64,000 nucleotides of DNA from Paenarthrobacter sp. A20. Its GTDB lineage: Bacteria; Actinomycetota; Actinomycetes; Actinomycetales; Micrococcaceae. Made by a program: the position numbers and the translations under genes. The DNA lies in assembly GCF_024168825.1 (NCBI RefSeq), contig NZ_JALJWH010000001.1:1550001-1614000 (forward strand), given 5' to 3'. Positions 32,759 to 41,510 of this stretch are shown here, piece by piece (positions within the stretch are counted from its first letter, which is position 1; each line of letters starts with the position of its first letter). The notes beneath the pieces were generated by a model, which saw only the letters and a list, made by a program, of their open reading frames with translations, was not told where the DNA came from and ran no database searches.

Positions 32759-35701
32759 TTGAAATCCATACCCCCTGCACCATCGCTCGCCCGTATCGCA
32801 GCCGCCGGCGCACTGAGCCTGGGCCTCCTGGCAGGCCTCGGCCTCCCGGCCATCGCCGCACCGATCCCACCAAGCAACCCCACTGCAGCTCCCGGCACCT
32901 TCACTGAGGCCAACATCGGTGCCGACCGTACAGGCGCCAACTTCTTCTACCGGATCCCCGCCTTGACGTACCTGGGCAACAACGTGGTGCTCGCGGCCTG
33001 GGATGGGCGTCCGGATTCAGCCGCGGACGCTCCCAATCCGAACTCGATCGTGCAGCGCCGCAGCACCGACGGCGGCCAGACCTGGGGGCCGGTCACGGTC
33101 ATCGCGGCCGGCCATGTGGGCGATGCCAGCGGTCCCAAGTACGGCTACAGCGACCCCTCCTACATCTACGACTCTGAGGCGGGGAAGGTCTTCGCGTTCT
33201 TCGTGTACTCCAAGGACCAGGGCTTCGGTGGCAGCCAGTTCGGCAACAACGACGCTGACCGGACCGTGATTTCCTCGGCAGTCATCGAGTCCTCCGATGG
33301 TGGGGTCACCTGGAGCCAGCCGCGGCTCATCACCAATGTGACCAAGCCCGGAACCAGCAAGACCAGCCCCGCAGCAGGCGATGTCCGGTCCAACTTCGCG
33401 TCCTCCGGCGAGGGCATCCAACTCAAGTACGGCCAGTACAAGGGCCGCCTGATCCAGCAGTACGCAGGGGACATCCGCCAGGCGGACGGCACCAACAAGA
33501 TCCAGGCCTACAGCGTCTACTCCGATGACCACGGCGCCACCTGGCACAAGGGCGCCAACGTCGGTGACCGCATGGACGAGAACAAGACCGTGGAACTCTC
33601 CGACGGCCGCGTGCTCCTGAACTCACGGGACAACGCCAACCAGGGCTACCGCAAGGTGGCCATCTCCACGGACGGCGGCGCCACCTATGGTCCCGTCACG
33701 CAGGACACCGAACTCCCGGATCCTGCCAACAACGGCGCCATTGCCCGCATGTTCCCCAACGCGGCGCAGGGCTCCACCGATGCCAGGAAGCTCATCTTCA
33801 CCAACGCCAACTCCAAGACCGGCCGCGAAAACGTCTCCGCCCGCGTCTCTTGCGACGACGGTGCAACCTGGCCCGGCGTCCGCACCATCCGGTCCGGCTT
33901 TTCCGCCTACTCCACGGTGAGCCGCCTCGGGGACGGCAAGTTCGGCGTGCTCTACGAGGGCAATTACACGGACAACATGCCGTTCGCGGCGTTCGATGAC
34001 GCCTGGCTGAACTACGCCTGCGCCCCGCTCTCGGTCCCGGCTGTCACCACCGCGCCGGGGGCTACCCAGCAGGTGTCCGTGACCGTCACCAACCAGGAAG
34101 CCGTCACGTTGTCCGGCGCAACAGCCACTGTCTACACGCCCACTGGCTGGTCGGCCACCACGGTGCCGGTGCCCGCCGTCGCCCCCGGAGCCTCGGTAAC
34201 CGTCAACGTCGCACTGACGGCGCCCGCGAACGCCAGCGGACCGCAGAACCTGAACGCCGCATTTACGACGGCGGATGGCCGGGTTTCGCAATTCACGTTC
34301 ACGGCGACGGTGCCGGTGGCCCCGCAGGTAGGCCTGACCATCACGGGAACGGCTCCGACACGCGATGTCGTCGCCAGCCCGTACCAGGTGGGAGAGGTCC
34401 TCAGCTACTCGCTCAACGTCAAGAGCACGGCCAACGTCACGGCCAACTCAGTGCCGGTTTCCGGGACTTTCGACTCCGGCTTCCTGCCGCCGTCGGCCCC
34501 TAACTGCCGCTTCAACAACCTGGCCGCGGGTGCCAGCTACAATTGCACCACCGCCAAGCACATCATCACCGCTGCCGACGTTGAGCGGGGCTACTTCGTG
34601 CCTGAAGCCAGCTTCAGCATCACCGCAAGTTCGACGCCGTCCCTCACCAAGACTGTTCCGTTCGCCGGCGCTGCGGTCGCCCTGCGCGACGGACTGCTGA
34701 CGGCAGACATCAGCGGGGCGCGTGCCGACGTCGGGCGTGACCTCGCAACCCAGCCGTACGCTGCAGGTGACGTGGTTCCGTATACGTTCGCAGTGAAGAA
34801 CACCAGTCCGCTGGTTGAGAAGGTGGTCCCGACTGCCGGCAACTTCAGCCCGTTCCTTCCGGAAGGGCCGGGCAACTGCCGCTACGGTGTGCTGCCGGCC
34901 GGGCAGAGCTACCAATGCGCCACCCCACGGCACACCGTGACTGCTGAGGAAGCCGAACAGGGATTCTTCACTGCGAAGACCACTTGGGAAGTCAGTTCGG
35001 CAGGCCAAAGCACCAAGACCATCACGGTGGATGGCGGCGAAGTGGACCTCAAGGTTCGTGAACCCAAGCTTGAGGCCACCGTCTCGGCCGCGTGGGAAGA
35101 CGCCGACGGCGACCGGTTCGCCAGTGCCGGTGATCCCGTCACGTACACCTACACGGTGGGCAACGCGGGCAATGTCGCCGTGACCGGTTTGGAAGCACCC
35201 GACGCCGGCATCTCGGCGGCTGCGCTCGCCGCCGGGTCCACGGTGACCGCTACGAGCGAGCATGTGCTGACGGCAGCAGATATCGCTGCCGGAACGCTCG
35301 GTGCCGTTTCCTTTGAGGCAAAGGCGCGCAACGGCTCCCGTGAAGTTGCCACTGCTGCCGAAGGTGATTCGCTGGTGCTGGCCGTGCAGCCGCTGCAACC
35401 GGAGACTGAGCCCACCGTGACCCACCAGAACCTGGGCACGCCGCCCACCGACCTGGGAACCGCGGACAAGTACCGCACGGGCCAGAAGGTGGTGCTGAAA
35501 GGCCTGGAATACGGGGACTGGTACTACGTCTACCTGAACAAGGCCAGCTACCGTCTGGGGTGGATCTTCCCCACCACGGACAACACCGTGGAATTCATCC
35601 TTCCCCCGGACGTCAAGAACGGGCGGGACGACGTGGTGGTCCTGGACAAGGACGGCGTCCAGGTCTCGTTTGACCGGCTGCAGGTGACGCCCAAGGGCTG
35701 A
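32759..35701 (+). CDS. Secreted exo-alpha-sialidase with C-terminal repeat modules
   Basis: The 980-residue protein starts at TTG with GAAAGGA 8 bases upstream and has a signal peptide (to about residue 37). The N-terminal six-bladed propeller shows the sialidase FYRIPAL arginine motif and Asp-boxes STDGGQTW, SSDGGVTW, SDDHGATW and STDGGATY; FGVLYEGNY probably carries the catalytic region near residue 400. A galactose-binding/CARDB-like segment follows (about 425-520). Three related DUF11-like modules then lie at about 524-641, 643-765 and 767-875, followed by a final beta domain. There is no LPXTG or transmembrane anchor, so it is likely released. It would cleave terminal sialic acids; no sialic-acid transporter is in the window. 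Confidence 0.9.
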   Translation: MKSIPPAPSLARIAAAGALSLGLLAGLGLPAIAAPIPPSNPTAAPGTFTEANIGADRTGANFFYRIPALTYLGNNVVLAAWDGRPDSAADAPNPNSIVQRRSTDGGQTWGPVTVIAAGHVGDASGPKYGYSDPSYIYDSEAGKVFAFFVYSKDQGFGGSQFGNNDADRTVISSAVIESSDGGVTWSQPRLITNVTKPGTSKTSPAAGDVRSNFASSGEGIQLKYGQYKGRLIQQYAGDIRQADGTNKIQAYSVYSDDHGATWHKGANVGDRMDENKTVELSDGRVLLNSRDNANQGYRKVAISTDGGATYGPVTQDTELPDPANNGAIARMFPNAAQGSTDARKLIFTNANSKTGRENVSARVSCDDGATWPGVRTIRSGFSAYSTVSRLGDGKFGVLYEGNYTDNMPFAAFDDAWLNYACAPLSVPAVTTAPGATQQVSVTVTNQEAVTLSGATATVYTPTGWSATTVPVPAVAPGASVTVNVALTAPANASGPQNLNAAFTTADGRVSQFTFTATVPVAPQVGLTITGTAPTRDVVASPYQVGEVLSYSLNVKSTANVTANSVPVSGTFDSGFLPPSAPNCRFNNLAAGASYNCTTAKHIITAADVERGYFVPEASFSITASSTPSLTKTVPFAGAAVALRDGLLTADISGARADVGRDLATQPYAAGDVVPYTFAVKNTSPLVEKVVPTAGNFSPFLPEGPGNCRYGVLPAGQSYQCATPRHTVTAEEAEQGFFTAKTTWEVSSAGQSTKTITVDGGEVDLKVREPKLEATVSAAWEDADGDRFASAGDPVTYTYTVGNAGNVAVTGLEAPDAGISAAALAAGSTVTATSEHVLTAADIAAGTLGAVSFEAKARNGSREVATAAEGDSLVLAVQPLQPETEPTVTHQNLGTPPTDLGTADKYRTGQKVVLKGLEYGDWYYVYLNKASYRLGWIFPTTDNTVEFILPPDVKNGRDDVVVLDKDGVQVSFDRLQVTPKG

Positions 35702-35718
35702 TCATTGCCGTTCGACAA

Positions 35719-35757
35719 CAGTAACGGACCGCAGGAACTTCCTGCGGTCCGTTACTG
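35719..35757 (+). terminator. Strong terminator after the sialidase
   Basis: A perfect inverted repeat has 19-base arms, CAGTAACGGACCGCAGGAA and its complement, around a single C, 18 bp after the stop. The hairpin is symmetrical; there is no long T-run. Confidence 0.85.
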
Positions 35758-35867
35758 GTTGTTCCATGACAAATCGCCGGTGCTGTGACAAGACAAATTT
35801 CTCCAAATGTGCTCTATGTCATATTTGGCTCTCACTAGGTACTCTGTGACTCGGCTGGTTGCGCTTC

Positions 35868-35886
35868 TTTGACAGGAACTGTCAAA
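35868..35886. promoter_or_regulatory. Inverted repeat TTTGACAG-GAA-CTGTCAAA upstream of the S8 protease
   Basis: Perfect 8-base arms flank a 3-base centre, 74 bp before the protease start. The element resembles an operator rather than a terminator because it is AT-balanced and promoter-proximal. TTGACAG occurs again at 35905-35911, which could be a third half-site or a -35 hexamer. Confidence 0.45.
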
Positions 35887-35959
35887 AAACCAACCAACTC
35901 CAGTTGACAGGCCTTGGCGATGGAGCCCGGGCCTCCCTCAGTGAAAGGTGCAACGACTC

Positions 35960-38900
35960 GTGAAATCACAAGGAAAGAGCTTCGTCAGAAGCGGGGGGCT
36001 TCGAAAGGCTGCGGCACTGGCCGTGGGCTTGCCGTTGCTTCTCTCTTCGATGGCGATGCCGGCCCAGGCCGCTCCCGCTCCGGAGACGCCCGGGAATGTT
36101 GCAGGCGTGGCCAAGAAGAACCTTGACCCCAGCGCGTATAAGGACGGCCGTTACATGGTGGTCCTTGCCGAGAAGCCTGCAGCAACCTACGACGGCGGCA
36201 CGGCGGGCCTTGCGCCCACCAAACCGGAAGAAGGCACGAAACTCGACGCCGACAGTGCCGAGGTGAAGGAATACCAGCAGCACCTGCAAACGCAGCAGCA
36301 GGAAGTTGCAACGCAGGAAAACGTCACCATCGAGCGTGACTTCACCACCGCCGTCAATGGTTTCAGCGCCAACCTGACGGCAGACCAGGCCATTAACCTG
36401 GCCAAGGACCCCAAGGTCCTCATGGTCGCACCGGACACGCAGTACGCCCCGGACTACTCAACAACCGACTTCCTGAAGCTCAGCGGTCCCACCGGTACAT
36501 GGGCCACCCAGTACGGCGGACAGGACAATGCCGGCAAGGGCACCGTTGTTGGCGTGATCGACACCGGCTACACCCCCTCCAACCCGTTCTTCGCAGGTGA
36601 GCCCGTTGGCCCGCTGGTAGGCAACCCGCAGGTCGGCGTTCCCTACCGCACGGCCGACGGCAAGATCGCCATGCTCAAGGCAGACGGCGATACCTTCGTC
36701 GGAGAATGCCAGGCCGGCACCGACACCGGCTCGGATTATGACGGCAGCGCCTGCAACTCCAAGGTCCTCAGCACCCACTACTTCGCGGACGCCTTCCTTG
36801 AGACCGTTCCCCCGGAGAATCGTGCTCCGGAAGAGGTCATCTCTCCCGTCGACGTGGACAGCCACGGCACCCACACCGCGTCCACCGCTGCGGGCAACGC
36901 CAACGTGGACGCAGTGGTGGACGGCCGCAGCTTCGGAACCACCAGCGGCATCGCACCCGCCGCAAAACTGTCCGTCTACAAGGTCTGCTGGGAAGACACC
37001 GACCCCGCCACGGGTGGCTGCTACGGCTCCGCTTCCGTGGACGCGATCGAGCAGGCCATCCTGGATGGCGTGGACGTCCTGAACTACTCCATCTCCGGTT
37101 CCACCACGTCCACCACGGATCCCGTTTCGCTGGCGTTCCTGTCCGCGGCCTCCGCTGGTATCTTCGTGGCCACCTCGGCCGGTAACTCCGGACCGACCGC
37201 CAGCACAGTGAACCACGGAGCACCCTGGCTGACCACCGTTGCCGCAACCTCCTTCTCGCAGGAGCTCCAGGGCACCGTTGAATTCTCCGATGGCAGCAAA
37301 TTCCGCGGAGCGAGCATCATGAACCGCGAGGTGAACGGGGCCGGCGTCGTGCTGTCCACCAACGCTGCAAGCGGTGAAGGCAACGCGGCACTCTGTGCCC
37401 CGGGGTCCCTGGACCCGGCCAAGGTAGCCGGCAAGGTTGTTGTCTGCGACCGCGGCGTGGTTGACCGTACCGCCAAGAGCGCCGAGGTGCTGCGTGGCGG
37501 CGGCGTGGGCATGATCCTGGTGAACCTGACGGATTCGTCGTTGGACACCGACAAGCATGTGATCCCCACGGTCCACGTGAACCCGCCTGCTACCCAGGCC
37601 ATCAAGGACAAAGTCACGGCCAACCCGGCCATCACCGTGTCCCTGCTGAACCGGGACACCACGGGCCTGCCTGCCGAGGCGCAGCCGCAGATCGCCGGGT
37701 TCTCCTCGCGCGGACCGCTGCTTGCCACGGACTCGGACCTGTTGAAGCCTGACGTGTCCGCCCCCGGCGTCGCCATCCTCGCCGGTGTTTCTCCGATCGG
37801 TACCGGTGGAGACAACTTCGGCTTCCTGTCCGGAACGTCCATGGCCTCCCCGCACGTTGCCGGTTTCGGCGCGCTGATCCTGGGCAAGAACCCGAAGTGG
37901 TCCCCGGCCACCGTGAAGTCCGCCATGATGACCACCGCCGGTCCGGTCAAGCTGGCCAACGGCGCCACCAACAAGGACGTCTTCGCAACAGGTGCCGGAC
38001 AGGTTGATCCGGCCAAGGTCCTCTCGCCCGGCCTCGTCTACGATGCCACCACCGAGGACTACCTCAAGTTCATCCAAGGCACAGGCATGGACCTGGGCAT
38101 GGAAGGCCTCGGCACCACGGCCCCGCGCGACATGAACGTTCCTTCCTTCGCCCTCGGTAACCTCGCAGGCAAGATCGAGGTCACCCGTACGGTGACGGCG
38201 CTGACCCCGGGCCTCTACCGTGCCTCGGTCAACGTCCCGGGCGTCAACGTCAAGGTCACTCCGTCCGTCCTGAACTTCGGGGCAGCCGGTGAGAAGAAGA
38301 CGTTCAAGGTCCAGTTCGAAAACAACAACGCAGCCCTGGGCAAGTTCGCCATGGGTTCGCTGAGCTGGCAGGGTGCCAACAAGACCGTCACCTCGCCGAT
38401 CGCTGTCAGGCCGCAGTCCGTCATCGCGGACAAGGCCCTGGCGTTTACCGGAACGGGCCGCAACGGCTCGGCCACCATCAACATCACCTCCGGTACCAAC
38501 CTGCCGGTGGGCGTCACTGTTGATGGCCTGTCCAAAGCTGATTCCTCGGCAGTCGAGCTTGTTCCCGGCCCGTTCGCGGGTGAGACCAATGCTTCGAACT
38601 ACGTGAAGAAGGTGACGGTTGGCCAGGGAAGTGCCCTTGCCAAGTTCTCGGTCATTTCCTCCAACGAGGCCGCGGACTTCGACATGCTGGTGCTCACTCC
38701 CTCCGGTCAGCAGTTGCCGGCGGCTACGGCTTCTGCCAGCGAAACCCTGTCCGTCCCCAACCCGGAGGCCGGCGACTACTACGTCTTCGCCAACCTCTAC
38801 GCGAGCCCCAACAACCAGGCCACCAAGGCCACTGTTGATGCCGCAGTCCTGGGAGCCAACCAGGGCAACGCCACGGTGACGCCGAATCCGATCCGCCTCG

Positions 38901-39136
38901 CCAACGGCAAGACGGGCCAGATTTCGCTGAACTGGAAGAACCTGGAGCCCGGCTCCTACATCGGCCGCCTGACCTTCGCAGGTACCAGCGAGCCGAGCTT
39001 CGTCACCGTCCTGGTCAATGCCGGCGGCACCGTAGTGGTTCCTGACGACGAGGACCCGAAGAAGGACAAGAAGGACAAGAAGGACCGCGGCAAGATCCGC
39101 GCCGACGAGCCGACGCAAAGCAACAACGCCGGCTAA
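35960..39136 (+). CDS. Secreted subtilisin-like serine protease (S8, PA domain)
   Basis: The 1058-residue protein has a signal peptide (AALAVGLPLLLSSMAMPAQA) and an I9-type propeptide (about 45-165). The S8 domain has the triad Asp201 (GVIDTGY), His302 (DSHGTHTAS) and Ser627 (GTSMASPHVAG). A protease-associated domain sits between His and Ser (VCDRGVVDRTAKSAEVLRGG region). Fn3-like and PPC-like beta domains follow (about 730-1030), and the tail is Lys/Asp-rich. The GTG at 35960 gives a good signal peptide; a GTG four codons earlier is possible. Both AAAGG and the promoter-proximal inverted repeat lie upstream. It is a single gene flanked by strong terminators. Confidence 0.93.
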   Translation: MKSQGKSFVRSGGLRKAAALAVGLPLLLSSMAMPAQAAPAPETPGNVAGVAKKNLDPSAYKDGRYMVVLAEKPAATYDGGTAGLAPTKPEEGTKLDADSAEVKEYQQHLQTQQQEVATQENVTIERDFTTAVNGFSANLTADQAINLAKDPKVLMVAPDTQYAPDYSTTDFLKLSGPTGTWATQYGGQDNAGKGTVVGVIDTGYTPSNPFFAGEPVGPLVGNPQVGVPYRTADGKIAMLKADGDTFVGECQAGTDTGSDYDGSACNSKVLSTHYFADAFLETVPPENRAPEEVISPVDVDSHGTHTASTAAGNANVDAVVDGRSFGTTSGIAPAAKLSVYKVCWEDTDPATGGCYGSASVDAIEQAILDGVDVLNYSISGSTTSTTDPVSLAFLSAASAGIFVATSAGNSGPTASTVNHGAPWLTTVAATSFSQELQGTVEFSDGSKFRGASIMNREVNGAGVVLSTNAASGEGNAALCAPGSLDPAKVAGKVVVCDRGVVDRTAKSAEVLRGGGVGMILVNLTDSSLDTDKHVIPTVHVNPPATQAIKDKVTANPAITVSLLNRDTTGLPAEAQPQIAGFSSRGPLLATDSDLLKPDVSAPGVAILAGVSPIGTGGDNFGFLSGTSMASPHVAGFGALILGKNPKWSPATVKSAMMTTAGPVKLANGATNKDVFATGAGQVDPAKVLSPGLVYDATTEDYLKFIQGTGMDLGMEGLGTTAPRDMNVPSFALGNLAGKIEVTRTVTALTPGLYRASVNVPGVNVKVTPSVLNFGAAGEKKTFKVQFENNNAALGKFAMGSLSWQGANKTVTSPIAVRPQSVIADKALAFTGTGRNGSATINITSGTNLPVGVTVDGLSKADSSAVELVPGPFAGETNASNYVKKVTVGQGSALAKFSVISSNEAADFDMLVLTPSGQQLPAATASASETLSVPNPEAGDYYVFANLYASPNNQATKATVDAAVLGANQGNATVTPNPIRLANGKTGQISLNWKNLEPGSYIGRLTFAGTSEPSFVTVLVNAGGTVVVPDDEDPKKDKKDKKDRGKIRADEPTQSNNAG

Positions 39137-39157
39137 GGCCTTCTTGACGAGTCAACT

Positions 39158-39217
39158 GATGGTGGAAAGGCAGTGGCCGGTGGGATATCCCGCCGGCCAC
39201 TGCCGTATCTTTCCATC
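39158..39217 (+). terminator. Long terminator hairpin between convergent genes
   Basis: GGCAGTGGCCGG (39169-39180) pairs with CCGGCCACTGCC (39193-39204), and GGGAT/ATCCC extends the stem inside. The flanking GATGG-GGAAAG and CTTTCCATC also pair. It probably ends transcription from both the protease and the convergent MFS gene. Confidence 0.85.
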
Positions 39218-39237
39218 ATTTACCGGCTTCCCATCAG

Positions 39238-40494
39238 TTACGAGGAAGGAACAGCGCTGGTCGGTTCGGAACTCGGCAGATCGTCGGCTTTGGGTGGCAC
39301 AGGTGGTTTAGGCTTGCCTGGCCCCAGCGCGAACAAGCCGAAGGCGAGAGTTGCGATGCCGATCATCAACCACGCTGGGGTGTAACCCGCCGAAGCCGCC
39401 ATCCCACCGAAGATCCAAGGCAGAATAAACCCGCTGACAGCCGTCACGGTCAGGAGAAGGCCCACCGCTGTTCCAATGAGTTCCGGTGGCACGTCCGGAT
39501 CTTCTCCGGGAGCGGTTTGCCACACCGCAAAGCAGCCGTTGAAGCCAAAGCCGATGAGCGCTGCGGACAGCCACAGCACGTCGGATCCCGCAGCGGGCAA
39601 CAAGAGGATCCCGATTCCCTGAATCGCCAGGAAAAGGAGGAACGTGATCTTTGCGCTCAACAGTCGATCAGCGAGGAGGCCGGCAATGATGCTGCCCGGG
39701 ATGCCCGCGAGGCCGACCAGCAATCCCGCCAATGCCACCACCTCCACGGAGAACCCGCGTTCTTCTGCCGCATAAACACCTATCAGTTGGGAAGCGACGA
39801 AGTACGCCCCGTAGCCACCGAAAAACGCCATGCTGTGACGCCACAGCCTTCGATTGCGGAGTATGGCCGCGATGTTCCGGCCGCTAAGCCTCGTGCCCAG
39901 CAGGGCCGGAACTCCCTGCGGAATCCGGTACACCACCAGAACCAGAAGCGCACATGCCACGGCGATGAGCCCTGCCAGGATGAGGGCTCCCCTCCAGCCC
40001 ATTGACCGTTCGACCGGTCCCCAGGCGTACAGGCCGACGGCTACGCCTGCACTGAACGCGGCGGAGACAACACCCAAGGCCGCAGCATGTTCACGCCCGC
40101 GGAACCAGACGCTGACGGCCGCAATGCCTATTCCTGCATACACAGATGCGGCAAGCCCGGCCAGTACGCGCAAGGTCAGCAGCATTGTGTATCCATCAAC
40201 GATCCCGGCCAGCGCGGTGAAGAGGCCTTCCAGGAGCAAGCCTCCGACAAGGGCGGCGCGGATGCCGCATTTCGCGGCGATGAAGCCGGCGGGGATGTGC
40301 ATGATTCCGTAGCCGACGACGAAGCCGGAAATCAGCAGGGCAAGCTGGGGCAGGTCCGCGTCGTAGTCCGCTGAAATGCCGGCGAACGTGGACGGCATGA
40401 CGAACCAGTTGAAGGTCATCGCAACGAAGCCCACGGCGATGACGCCCAGCATGACCCATCGTGCGGAAGCGTTCTGCTGGAGTTGACTGTTCAT
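39238..40494 (-). CDS. MFS transporter in the dioxygenase cluster
   Basis: The 418-residue protein has 12 hydrophobic segments. Loop 2-3 has a weak MFS motif (FIAAKCGIR), and the central loop is basic (RLSGRNIAAILRNRRLWRH). The ATG at 40494 is 14 bp after the dioxygenase-like gene, so the two probably share a transcript; the longer in-frame start would run inside that gene. It could import or expel the aromatic substrate of the cluster. The C-terminal tail is Pro/Lys/Ser-rich. Confidence 0.88.
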   Translation of the reverse strand: MNSQLQQNASARWVMLGVIAVGFVAMTFNWFVMPSTFAGISADYDADLPQLALLISGFVVGYGIMHIPAGFIAAKCGIRAALVGGLLLEGLFTALAGIVDGYTMLLTLRVLAGLAASVYAGIGIAAVSVWFRGREHAAALGVVSAAFSAGVAVGLYAWGPVERSMGWRGALILAGLIAVACALLVLVVYRIPQGVPALLGTRLSGRNIAAILRNRRLWRHSMAFFGGYGAYFVASQLIGVYAAEERGFSVEVVALAGLLVGLAGIPGSIIAGLLADRLLSAKITFLLFLAIQGIGILLLPAAGSDVLWLSAALIGFGFNGCFAVWQTAPGEDPDVPPELIGTAVGLLLTVTAVSGFILPWIFGGMAASAGYTPAWLMIGIATLAFGLFALGPGKPKPPVPPKADDLPSSEPTSAVPSS

Positions 40495-40508
40495 GTCGAA
40501 ACCGGCGC

Positions 40509-41306
40509 TTAGCTGAAGAACGTCTTGATGGCGGCGGCCACTGATTCGGGATTCTCCAGCGTTGGGAAGTGCGTCTTCCCAGGGATGTGGATGGGCGTGA
40601 ACCAAGGGTTCCCGGCCGCGAATTCCTCCTGGAACTTCCGGTATTCGGGGTCCAGTGGCTGAGAGTAGATGTGAGCCACCTCGAGGTTGCCCGGGACGGC
40701 TTTCATCCGTTCAAGTGGGTTTTCCCATTGTGCATAGCTCTTCTGGATCTCCCGGCAGGCCCGCATCCACATGCTTTCACCGAACCAGGTCATCTCCCGC
40801 TGGACGTGGTCGATGACATCAACGGAATCCGTGCCTTCGGTCCATTCGTCGAACATGCTCTGCCGTGCCGCGGCGACGGTAGTGGGGGAGGCTCCTTGTT
40901 CGATCTGCTGGTGAAATCCTTCAAATGGTTTCAATAGCCAGTCGATCACCACGGCTTGGCCGAAACGCTTGGCGCCAAGCCGCTCCTGAACGCCGATGTT
41001 GACCCAGCAGCCGTGGGAAGTTGAGGCGATCCTGACATCCTCGAGATCGAGTTGTTCGATGAACTCCACGGTGTCCTGGATGAGGTCCTCGGCAGTGAAA
41101 TCGGCCGGCGTCCCTGCACTGCCGTCGTGACCACGGAAATTCAGCCGCAGCACACGGAAGTGGTCCCGCAGATGGGGTTCCAGGAGTCGAAAGAGCCGGT
41201 GGTCCTGGGCCCACCCGTGGATCAGGATGAGCGGGGGAGCCGAGGGGTCGCCCGATTCGACGTATTCGAGGGATGTTTTGTTGATGGACGTGGTTTTGAG
41301 CTGCAC
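40509..41306 (-). CDS. Alpha/beta-hydrolase, cofactor-free 2,4-dioxygenase (HOD/AqdC) type
   Basis: The 265-residue alpha/beta-hydrolase-fold protein starts at GTG with GAGG 9 bases upstream. It resembles cofactor-independent 1H-3-hydroxy-4-oxoquinoline/quinaldine 2,4-dioxygenases (HOD, QDO, AqdC), which cleave the heteroring with release of CO. Blocks shared with my recollection of Arthrobacter HOD are IHGWAQDHRLF, STSHGCW (Ser97-His98), VIDWLL (Asp122), FDEWTEG (Trp155), HIYSQPLDPEY and THFPTLE (His246). The HOD-equivalent of His38 appears to be Gln34. A simple hydrolase of the same fold is the alternative. It is divergent from the FAD monooxygenase. Confidence 0.75.
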   Translation of the reverse strand: MQLKTTSINKTSLEYVESGDPSAPPLILIHGWAQDHRLFRLLEPHLRDHFRVLRLNFRGHDGSAGTPADFTAEDLIQDTVEFIEQLDLEDVRIASTSHGCWVNIGVQERLGAKRFGQAVVIDWLLKPFEGFHQQIEQGASPTTVAAARQSMFDEWTEGTDSVDVIDHVQREMTWFGESMWMRACREIQKSYAQWENPLERMKAVPGNLEVAHIYSQPLDPEYRKFQEEFAAGNPWFTPIHIPGKTHFPTLENPESVAAAIKTFFS

Positions 41307-41409
41307 GATGACCTCACTCGAGAGTGTCGGAAAGAAGGGGATATTGATTCAATGTGACGAGCGTCACCGGAAGCTTATGGGCCGCTGCTTCGCCAAGTCA
41401 ATAGCCTGC

Positions 41410-41455
41410 TATGTAAATATTTTGAGAGTTCCAATTACATAGCTAGGTATGTAAT
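41410..41455. promoter_or_regulatory. MarR-type operator: ATTACATA-N6-TATGTAAT plus half-site
   Basis: ATTACATA (41434-41441) and TATGTAAT (41448-41455) form a perfect 8-6-8 inverted repeat, with a further TATGTAAA at 41410-41417. It lies between the divergent dioxygenase-like and FAD monooxygenase genes and overlaps a possible promoter (TTGAGA 41422-41427, TAGGTA 41444-41449). The size and AT-rich palindrome suit a MarR dimer; one is encoded at 42712-43179. Confidence 0.65.
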
Positions 41456-41510
41456 ACTTCTCGGCGTGAGCGAGCTCACATCCACCCAAGCACCGATCGA
41501 GGAGTTCCAA

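Noticed and set aside
36458..39118. 886-codon open frame antisense to the S8 protease
   Set aside because: Shadow of a high-GC gene; composition is His/Arg/Gly-rich with no family match, and the sense frame has full catalytic motifs.
32759..39136. Sialidase and protease as parts of a mobile pathogenicity-like island
   Set aside because: No mobility genes, flanking repeats or base-composition change; the neighbours are ordinary.
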